Assembly (NCBI RefSeq): GCF_001877785.1
Contig: NZ_MINN01000117.1
Coordinates: 124,001-188,000 of the forward strand
Source: Rossellomorea aquimaris
Lineage (GTDB): Bacteria; Bacillota; Bacilli; Bacillales; Bacillaceae_B
Length of the DNA stretch: 64,000 nt
Direction: 5' to 3'
The translations under genes and the position numbers were made by a program. Of this stretch, positions 55,283-62,500 are shown one piece after another (the first letter of the stretch is position 1; each line of letters begins with the position of its first letter). The notes under the pieces are model-generated. The model was not told where the DNA came from. It did no database searches and saw nothing but the letters and a program-made list of their open reading frames with translations.

Positions 55283-55365
55283 TCCGTTTCGGAAACTGGC
55301 TGGCTTTGTCAGTGACAGTAGCCCCTATAGTTTTGCGTCATCATTTTTCAATGATTTTGCCGTTA
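55283..55365 (-). ncRNA. Cyclic-di-GMP-I (GEMM-I) riboswitch
   Basis: Minus strand: GGCAAAATCATT-GAAA-AATGAT forms a six-pair stem with GNRA loop, then GACGCAAAACTATAGGGGCT, a CTGTCACTGACAAAG arm and GCCAGCCAGTTTCCGAAACG. These match GEMM-I in order and spacing. No terminator separates it from the gene; CTCCT (55280-55285) could pair with the GGGAGG ribosome binding site, suggesting control at translation. It governs the 52-aa ORF at 55090-55248. Ligand and direction of control are inferred. Confidence 0.88.
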
Positions 55366-55609
55366 TCGTACGAGTTATGAATGATTTTTATTTCTTATTA
55401 CATTCAACTTCAATAGTTCAATACTACTACTTTTTTTGATAGTAACATAATTTCAAGGAAATAAAAGTCGATATTCTTAAAAGAATATTACAGCTTTGAA
55501 TTCCTCCCAGTAAGTCCTTTGTAAACACCCTCGCACCTTAAAACCTGCCTCTTCTTATCGTCCCGTTCCAATAAGGGTGCTTAACTAAAAGTTAAGTATG
55601 GATCTTCAT

Positions 55610-55795
55610 TTAAGTATACGATTTGGGAGGTTGATGCGTGTGTTCAAGTAATTTCATCTCATGATAATGAATGCTTTCCTGCAACTTTTGCTTTAGTTTC
55701 CAATCCAGGCAGCATTCAAGAAGTGCATAATGGTAGGTAAGCCTTAAGGAATGCCATTTAATCTTCAGGGTTAAAAAGTATCCACTCTTCTTCAT
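55610..55795 (-). CDS. Small protein, WH..YH family (61 aa)
   Basis: A 61-residue basic protein from ATG 55795 with AGGGGG 9 nt upstream. KIKWHSLRLTYHYALLECCL then DWKLKQKLQESIHYHEMKLL align without gaps to the riboswitch-controlled 52-aa protein (about half identical over 40 residues). No GEMM signature lies upstream (55796-55900). Function unknown. Likely paralogue from local duplication. Confidence 0.7.
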   Translation of the reverse strand: MKKSGYFLTLKIKWHSLRLTYHYALLECCLDWKLKQKLQESIHYHEMKLLEHTHQPPKSYT

Positions 55796-55900
55796 ATACC
55801 ACTTCCCCCTCTTACAATGCCAACTTCAATTTTCACAAAATTCGCTCAAGCTGCATCTTTAATGGGGGTGGAAATTAAATACAGGTTGAATGTCCTGAAA

Positions 55901-55932
55901 CTGGGACAATGAACCTGTCCCCTTGTCCCAGT
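55901..55932. repeat. GGGACAGG repeat, copy 3
   Basis: CTGGGACAATGAACCTGTCC then CCTTGTCCCAGT, 1 bp from the stop codon of the SGNH-type gene. Confidence 0.85.
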
Positions 55933-56754
55933 TTAGATTTCCCTGACAAAATAATTAATGAGAAATTCAGCCCAGGCTTCGTTTCCTTTTTTGTTTGGCA
56001 GGCTTTCGTTTGTCAGATAATCTTTTATTTCTTTTTCATCGGAAGCAGGCCAGGCCTTCCAGTGATCTAAATAAATGTATTTATTATGTTCGGCGTACTT
56101 TTGAAGCTCCTTTTCATCCTCGAGGTAGTAATGGGCGCCGTATATAGGGTTTGCCGGCTGGATGATGATGGTCAAATCGGGGTTCCCCTTTTTAAAATCT
56201 TCAAGCACGGCTGTAAGATTATTCAACCGTTTCTTCATCCCGATTTCCTCGATGCCATAAAGCAGGAAAGGTTCAAGCAAAAGAATATCAGGATGTTGTT
56301 TCACCAGTTCTTTGTGGAGGTTTTCTTCAACTATTTCAGTTGATGTCTTATTGGCAATCTCGTTGACTGTGACGTTTAACAGAGTATTACCGTAAACATC
56401 CATCAGCCTGTTCTCTAACAAATCGGACCATGCACCCTTTTGTTCAGAAGTTGAGGAGGAACCGAGAATCATTAAATGCAGTGGTTTATCCTGGTTGATT
56501 TTCTCTCTGAATTTCTGCTGCAATTCTGGCGGCAGATAATTCAAGCGATCTAATTTAATCATTTTTTCTTTTTTGGCTGCTGCCTTTTCCGGATCCCCGT
56601 TCGCTTCCGATTTTACGGACTGATTCGGAGCCTTCACACTTACTGTCTCTGCTAAAACGGAATTGAGTTGGCCATCCCAGTACATCTTACCGCCTGCTAA
56701 AACAGCAAATGTAATGATAAACAGACAAACTAGTAAAAAATTCTTCACCCTCAT
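55933..56754 (-). CDS. SGNH/GDSL hydrolase-like exported protein
   Basis: A 273-residue protein with an N-terminal membrane/signal segment (about 5-22, FLLVCLFIITFAVLAGGKMY). LHLMILGSSSTSEQKGAWS near residue 92 is the block I motif with the probable nucleophile. The family has been seen in exopolysaccharide contexts, but no such genes are here. The C-terminal DxxH-type block is weak (NKKGNEAWAEFLINYF has no obvious His), so catalytic competence is uncertain. A GGGACAGG repeat abuts its stop codon. Confidence 0.78.
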   Translation of the reverse strand: MRVKNFLLVCLFIITFAVLAGGKMYWDGQLNSVLAETVSVKAPNQSVKSEANGDPEKAAAKKEKMIKLDRLNYLPPELQQKFREKINQDKPLHLMILGSSSTSEQKGAWSDLLENRLMDVYGNTLLNVTVNEIANKTSTEIVEENLHKELVKQHPDILLLEPFLLYGIEEIGMKKRLNNLTAVLEDFKKGNPDLTIIIQPANPIYGAHYYLEDEKELQKYAEHNKYIYLDHWKAWPASDEKEIKDYLTNESLPNKKGNEAWAEFLINYFVREI

Positions 56755-56865
56755 CCCCCCATATAATCTATGAGGTAAATGATATAGCAGATAGATTACA
56801 GAATTTGTATATCTTTGTAGACGGCCGTTCTAAAAGTTACGACAAAAAATTTTTGCACAAAAAAA

Positions 56866-56884
56866 TACAGCTACAAGAGCTGCA
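56866..56884 (-). terminator. Terminator overlapping the stop of the 48-aa gene
   Basis: Minus strand TGCAGCT-CTTGT-AGCTGTA followed by TTTTTTT; the stem contains the TAG stop of the small gene. Confidence 0.75.
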
Positions 56885-57017
56885 TAAGTTTCTCACCATG
56901 ATATTGGGATTTTTCACGATACTTGTTGAATTGAGGAGAATCTCTTGTCATCTCCAGCACATAATTAAAACTGAAATACCAAAACTTATGCCATTCTCTT
57001 CTAAAATTGCGTAACAT
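56871..57017 (-). CDS. Small protein, WH..YH family (48 aa)
   Basis: ATG at 57017 behind GGAGGGG encodes 48 residues: MLRNFRREWHKFWYFSFNYV then LEMTRDSPQFNKYREKSQYH and GEKLMQLL. Sequence identity to the 52- and 61-aa proteins is low, but WH, L(+12), D(+17), YH(+30) and KL(+34) sit at exactly the same spacing. A terminator hairpin overlaps its stop, which supports a real transcript end here. Function unknown. Confidence 0.65.
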   Translation of the reverse strand: MLRNFRREWHKFWYFSFNYVLEMTRDSPQFNKYREKSQYHGEKLMQLL

Positions 57018-57118
57018 AGAACCCCTCCACATTATCAATTTTAATTTCCCTACAACTGTAGATTAACAAAAGTATATTAAGCAAACGTAAATAATATGTT
57101 AAACCACGTAAAAATTTT

Positions 57119-57148
57119 GGGACAGGGGGACAGGTCCCCTGTCCCCCT
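57119..57148. repeat. GGGACAGG repeat, copy 4
   Basis: GGGACAGGGGGACAGGTCCC then CTGTCCCC in the gap between small genes. Confidence 0.85.
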
Positions 57149-57273
57149 ACCAATATTGAGTGCCTTATAGCCTAGAGAGTATGTGATTTTCAACTGCTTT
57201 CATGCTTAGACTGATGGATGAATATGCTTTTTAGTGAGGCTTGATCGCTGGTTATCCAAAAAGGGGGCATAGC

Positions 57274-57405
57274 ATGAAAGAAAAAAGTAAACTCTCAGAA
57301 GATATTAAAGCGAAGGATAAAAAATTCGATAAGGAAATGGAACAATATGATCTGGAAATTGAGGTGTTAAAAAAGTCTATCTCGAAGGATGAAGCAGAAA
57401 AATAA
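57274..57405 (+). CDS. Small charged coiled-coil protein (43 aa)
   Basis: ATG at 57274 with AAGGGGG 6 nt upstream encodes 43 residues rich in Lys, Glu and Asp (MKEKSKLSEDIKAKDKKFDK ... LEIEVLKKSISKDEAEK), with heptad-like Leu/Ile spacing consistent with a short coiled coil. It has its own strong terminator 27 nt downstream. Family not recognised. Confidence 0.65.
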   Translation: MKEKSKLSEDIKAKDKKFDKEMEQYDLEIEVLKKSISKDEAEK

Positions 57406-57431
57406 GCAGAAACTACTTTTATTGAATTAAA

Positions 57432-57475
57432 AACCGTGAACCCCAGCAAAGATTGCCTGGGTTCACGGTTTTTTT
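57432..57475 (+). terminator. Terminator of the 43-aa gene
   Basis: 12-bp perfect stem AACCGTGAACCC / GGGTTCACGGTT followed by TTTTT. Confidence 0.9.
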
Positions 57476-57484
57476 AGACTTGGT

Positions 57485-58447
57485 TCAGGAGTGGGACACT
57501 GAACCTGTCCCCCTGTCCCAATATAGGTGCTTTTTTAATTTTATGAAGTCCTGCATTTGTTGTTGTTTGGTTCGTTTTCGTCTGTTCATGACTACTGTGC
57601 TTGTATGGTAGAGCGGGAACACTTTGTAACTGTTCCATTGTTGAGGTTGGGCGACATGATCTTTCAGTACGATGGAGTGCTTCTTAATCGTATTGAGAGC
57701 CTTCAGGGCGTTGCTTCCTAAAGTGACAATCATCTTAGGCTGGACGAGTTCAATTTGTTCCAAAAGGTAATGACTGCAATTAGCGATCTCCTTGGTAGAA
57801 GGAACACGTACCTTTTCATCTTTATCCGTTGGACAGCAGAGTACTGCATGAGTAATATATACCTCATTCCTCGTCATGCCGATATGATTCAGTAGTTCTT
57901 CAAAGTTTTCACCTGAAGAGTCCCCTGACATTGGAACGCGCGTTAATTCAGCTCCGGAAGGACCGGGAGCCTCTGCAATAAACATAAGGTCCGCCTCTAT
58001 ATTTCCGTTCAGCCTGCTGATCACCGCTTTCTTCTCCATCATTTTGGGACAAGTTGTGCAGGCAGCCGCTTTGGTAACCAGATCATTAAATATCGTCCCC
58101 TTTCCCCGATTATCCTGAGGGTATCTTCCAAACAGAGAAAGGGTAAAAACTCCTTTTGGCATACTAAAGGAAGCTTCAATTTCCTTTTGATCCGGATCCG
58201 TGGAGTAAGCTTTCTCTATTAACCCAATGATTCCCAGGGATGTTAGTTTAATCTCCACCTGTTTTCCGTCTGAAACCATGATCGTAAAATCCTGATCATG
58301 TTCGTAGCGGGTGACCTCTATATTCAAATCACTTCCCATCAGCATGATGATATCTTTCAGCTGGTGGTGATCTTCTGTTTTAATCGTTATGCGAGTTGGG
58401 TTAAAATTCCGGCATATCTTAAGAAACTGATTTATTTTACCACTCAT
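57485..58447 (-). CDS. Uracil-DNA glycosylase family protein
   Basis: A 320-residue protein. The C-terminal ~200 residues are a UDG-superfamily domain: AEAPGPSGAELTRVPMSGDS (motif 1 region), YITHAVLCCPTDKDEK, MIVTLGSNALKAL and LYHTSTVVMN. Cysteines CTTCPKM, CCP and NCSHYL fit the 4Fe-4S cluster of families 4/5, which excise uracil. The N-terminal ~110 residues are not recognised. The last ~10 codons (WDRGTGSVSHS) are read from a GGGACAGG repeat, so the C-terminus has been altered by the repeat. Confidence 0.82.
   Translation of the reverse strand: MSGKINQFLKICRNFNPTRITIKTEDHHQLKDIIMLMGSDLNIEVTRYEHDQDFTIMVSDGKQVEIKLTSLGIIGLIEKAYSTDPDQKEIEASFSMPKGVFTLSLFGRYPQDNRGKGTIFNDLVTKAAACTTCPKMMEKKAVISRLNGNIEADLMFIAEAPGPSGAELTRVPMSGDSSGENFEELLNHIGMTRNEVYITHAVLCCPTDKDEKVRVPSTKEIANCSHYLLEQIELVQPKMIVTLGSNALKALNTIKKHSIVLKDHVAQPQQWNSYKVFPLYHTSTVVMNRRKRTKQQQMQDFIKLKKHLYWDRGTGSVSHS
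57492..57520. repeat. GGGACAGG repeat, copy 5, inside a CDS 3' end
   Basis: GTGGGACACTGAACCTGTCC then CCCTGTCCCA; the uracil-DNA glycosylase reading frame runs through it to its stop. Confidence 0.85.
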
Positions 58448-58552
58448 TTTTTCAACTTCCTAAACTTAATAGTTTTAAAGTTGATTTTACCATACAAAAT
58501 ACATTATTTTACATAAAATGTAATAGTAATATAATCCTATTTATGTAAAAAA

Positions 58553-58574
58553 GAGCCCACCTTTTGATGGACTC
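58553..58574 (-). terminator. Terminator of the hexapeptide transferase gene
   Basis: Minus strand GAGTCCA / TGGGCTC stem, then TTTTTT. Confidence 0.75.
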
Positions 58575-58581
58575 GTTAAAA

Positions 58582-59130
58582 TCAGCTGATTCTATTCATA
58601 CTTCTCAACGAATGGGGAACTGTCACTTCCCCTACTTTCTTAGCGGGAAGACCTGCCACAATCAGGTTTGCAGGTATGTCCTTTGTCACCACCGAATTGG
58701 CACCCACTGAAACATTGTCCCCTATCCGCACAGGACCAAGGACGGCAGCGCCGGTAAAGATTGTAACATTATCACCGATAGACGGCTTCAAGATGCCGTT
58801 GCGTTCTCTGTCACGCCCCCCGATGGTGACATTCTGAAAAACTTCCAGGTTCGCCCCTGCCTTTACTTTAGGACCAATCACGACCCCAACGGAATGGGCA
58901 ATCCGAAACCCAGGGCCAATCTCGGCACCATACGAGATTTCAGCTCCATAAAACAAGATCCCCATTGACCGGATCAGCCGGGGCAAAACAGGAATATTCT
59001 TTTTATACAGCGCATGAGATACCCGGTAAGAAACCACCAGCCAAAACGTAGAAAAGTTAAATAGACTCACAATCAACCCTTTAAGACTGAAACCGTAAGC
59101 ATCGTAATCCGACTTAATCAATCCAAACAT
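58582..59130 (-). CDS. Hexapeptide-repeat acyltransferase (serine O-acetyltransferase-like)
   Basis: A 182-residue left-handed beta-helix transferase. Repeats such as GAEISYGAEIGPGFRIAHSVGVVIGPKVKAG, IGDNVTIFTGAAVLGPVRIGDNVSVGANSVV fit CysE-like and sugar O-acetyltransferase proteins using acetyl-CoA. The N-terminal segment (FNFSTFWLVVSYRVSHALYK) is typical of the exopolysaccharide-type relatives. The substrate is unknown and no cysteine or capsule genes are adjacent. ATG at 59130 follows AGAGGTG with 5 nt; the longer frame to 59187 lacks a site. Confidence 0.82.
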   Translation of the reverse strand: MFGLIKSDYDAYGFSLKGLIVSLFNFSTFWLVVSYRVSHALYKKNIPVLPRLIRSMGILFYGAEISYGAEIGPGFRIAHSVGVVIGPKVKAGANLEVFQNVTIGGRDRERNGILKPSIGDNVTIFTGAAVLGPVRIGDNVSVGANSVVTKDIPANLIVAGLPAKKVGEVTVPHSLRSMNRIS

Positions 59131-59230
59131 ACAATCACCTCTGCAAATGAGTAATCCAAACCGCTCTCCCAACATTATAAAAACCAAACATTAAAAACCC
59201 AATTCACCAAAGTAAGAGTTTTGTAAAGTT

Positions 59231-59260
59231 TGGGACAAGGGGACAGGTTCACTGTCCCAC
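59231..59260. repeat. GGGACAGG repeat, copy 6
   Basis: TGGGACAAGGGGACAGGTTC then ACTGTCCCAC, ~100 nt upstream of the transferase start. Confidence 0.85.
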
Positions 59261-59336
59261 GTCGGTTTACCCTTCCTATATCCTTTAAACATCTGTTTAT
59301 CTCCTTGGGGCCCTTGATGACAGGCTTCATTATTGT

Positions 59337-59356
59337 TAATCAAACGTTTGTTTAAA
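59337..59356. promoter_or_regulatory. CAAACGTTTG palindrome, 20-mer shared with 17441
   Basis: TTAATCAAACGTTTGTTTAA is the exact reverse complement of 17441-17460. It lies ~210 nt ahead of the acyltransferase gene. TetR-operator-like; the binding protein is unknown. Confidence 0.4.
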
Positions 59357-59416
59357 CTTATATAGAAGATTTGCGGCGCTTCATCACTCGGATTATGCTT
59401 TGGCAGGCATAAAAAC

Positions 59417-59449
59417 AGGTGCTTCCTGCAATAAAAGCTGGAAACACCT
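59417..59449 (-). terminator. Terminator of the amylopullulanase gene
   Basis: AGGTGCTTCC / GGAAACACCT stem with TTTTTAT on both strands' downstream sides; possible in both directions. Confidence 0.7.
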
Positions 59450-59508
59450 ATTTTTATAGTACTGGTTATTTAATTGGAATGAGAACTGCACTAACCTTCA
59501 GTGATGAG

Positions 59509-59537
59509 TGGGACAAGGGACCTGTCCCCTAGTCCCT
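59509..59537. repeat. GGGACAGG repeat, copy 7, overlapping a stop codon
   Basis: GTGGGACAAGGGACCTGTCC then CCTAGTCCC; the amylopullulanase stop TAG lies in this repeat. Confidence 0.8.
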
Positions 59538-62500
59538 TTTCTTCTTTCCCTTCTGATCCACTTTAATTACTACTGTAGTCAGCGGATCAATCGTCAAGTT
59601 GTCTTTTTTCAGTTTGAACCCTGATCTGTCCTCAACCGGTTTGACGCCAGCTTCGTCGTCATCGACCAGCACTTTTGCACCTCTGAGGTCGTAGTCCCCG
59701 ATGGACAGTGTGCGTTTTTTTTCGTCGGCGTTGACGAATACGTAGTAGGTGCCCGTCTTATCCGTGGAAACATTTTTGTATGCAAGCATCAAATCCTGCT
59801 CCTGAATTTCCGGGATGTCCATCAGTGTGACGTTTTGATCGACAAGTTCTTTTTCACCGAGGCGGAATGCATTTGTCGACTTTCTCAGTTTGATCAAGCC
59901 TTCAGTGTATTTCCTCGTTGTTGAGTTCACGGCGAATCCCTTCTTGTTCGTCGCCTTTTCCCAATCAAACTTATTGATGGCATCCGAAGAATCATAGGAA
60001 TCATGGATGAAGTATCCGAACGGATTGCCGTCCTCATCCTTTAACTCATGATATTTCTGTTCGGGCACCCCTTCACCGAACCACTGCTTCGTGCGGCCGT
60101 ATTCCTGGCCGGCATGAAGGAAAGCCGTTCCCTGTGACGTCAGGATCATGGAGTTCCCGAGACGGACCCGTTTGTGAATTTCCAGGTTGTTCTCCGGGAT
60201 GGCCGGATCTTTCTTGATCGACTGCGCTATGACATCATACAGCGGCAGGTTGTCATGCGCCGCGATGTATTGGACCATGTCGCCCGGATCGTCATCGGCC
60301 GTGTTGCCCGGCTGCCCTTTGATGTTGTTGAAAATCGTGTTGATATCCCGCGCGCCGCCTGTGATGAAGCGCGGCTCTCCTTCCGAACCGAATCCGGATT
60401 TCAATTCGTTCCGGATTTCATCAGAGAATACGCCGACATCATCGGTTTTATCCATCCAGTCCTGATCTGCGCCCATTCCTTTAAGTTCAGGGTCTGCTAG
60501 GTGGCCGGCAAACGTTCTCCAGCCTTCCCCGATAAAGAGTGCGTCAGGGTTGACGGATGCAGCTGCGTCATATGCATTCTGCACCGCAGGGTACGTAGCG
60601 TCCCCCATCATGTCGAAGCGCATGCCGTCGATCTTGTATTCTTCGAACCAGTATTTCACCGAATCCACCATCAGCTTTTCAGCCATCTTGTGGTTGGTTG
60701 CCAGGTTGTTCCCGAAGCCTCCGAGGAAGTTCCCTTTTTCGTCCTGGAACGCGTAGTAATTCGGAACGATGTCGTTCAGTGTGCTTGTCTGCGCCATATG
60801 CGTGTACACGACATCCAGCACGACGCCCATTCCGGCGTCATGGATGGCATCAATCAGCTGTTTGAGCTCTTTTACCCGCAGTTCAGGGTCTTTCGGATTT
60901 TCCGAGTAAGCCCCGTCCGGTGAAAAATAGCTGTGCGGATCGTAGCCCCAGTTGTATTCGTTGCCGCCGGCTGAATACTCGAGCTCCCTTTCACCCATCT
61001 TCGTTTCGTCACCGTAGTACCAGGCCATTACCGGAAGCAGCTGGACGTGGGTGACACCGAGTGATTTGATGTAATCGAGCTTGTCGATGAACGCTTTGTA
61101 GGATCCCCATCTTGCGTCAAGGTCCCCTTCGATCGACGGATCGGATGTGAAGTCGCGGACGTGGACTTCATATATTACCGCGTCCTCGCGTTTTTCATAG
61201 TCGTCGATATCGGCGTGCGAGAAACCTTTCGGGTTAGTTCCCTTTAAATCAACGATGGCAGCTTTTCCGACCGTATCGCCGTCAGGGCCTGCTTCACCTT
61301 TTGTGTTCACCGTGAAAGCGGCCATTGATTTCGCGTAAGGGTCCAGCACTTTTTTCGTTACACCGTCATTTGTGACTTCATATTGATAGTAATAGCCTTT
61401 GAGGTCTTTCACTTTTAAATCTTTTGCCTTTATATCAGCTGACCAGACGCCTTCTTCGCCTTTCGTCATATCGACACTGCCAATCTTGGATGAAGCATCT
61501 TTTTTATCATAAAAATTTGCCGTTACCTTGCTGGCTTTCGGCGCCCACAATTTTAGCGTGGCATTGCCTTTTTTATAGGCTGCGCCGAGGTCATCCCCGT
61601 CATATCCGTACATTTCATCAAGCATCCTCCAGCCGGTCGAGGCTGAGACGGTCCTGCCTGAGTAGGTGATGGATAATGGAAGTTTATCAAGGCTGAAGGA
61701 AGCTTTTACTTCAACTGTTTTGTCACCGGTGATCTCAGCACTTTCCACGGCCACTTCAGCACCAGCACTGTCTTTGATGGCCAGTTTTTCCTTCAGGGTT
61801 TCTGGTGTCAGCCCTTCTGTCATCGTAAAGCCCAGACGGATCGTGTCTTCTGAAACGACTTCAGCAGATGTGATCCCCGATGCCACTTCCCAATGAGGGG
61901 AAACATATACCGTGTCATCGCCTTGCTTTACCCAGAGGCGATTGTATTTATCCAGAAGGTTGAACGATTTATCCCCGCCATCCTTGCCGGCATCTCCTTT
62001 GGATTCATCCATGACGATGAAGCCGATCTGCTTCGCATTTTCGTTTAATGGAATATCAACATATGCTCCATACTGATCTCTTCCGGTTAAATCAGCTGCA
62101 CCCGCTGGCCAGCCATCTGAAGGAGCCGCAACGTCTCCCCAGTTCCACACCCCGAAATTTTCGTAGTTTGCATCATCACGAACGTAGTGAATGCGGACCG
62201 TGTTCTCCGGTAAATCAACAGGCTCATAGGTTGAGACTTTATCGGAACCCTGTTCGATCCAGATCTCATTCATGTCTTCAGAAGTAATGGTGAATCCTTT
62301 GTCGCCGCCGTCTTTACCACTGTCCCCCTTGGTCACATCCATGACCAGGAAGCCGATGTTCTTCGCTCCTTCAGCAAGAGGTACATCGATATAGGCACCG
62401 TAGCTGTCGGTCTTTTCGAACATGGTTGCGCCAGTCGGCCAGTTGGCTGAAGGGTCTCTCACGTCGTTCCACAGCCACGCACCATAGTTTTCATAGTTAC

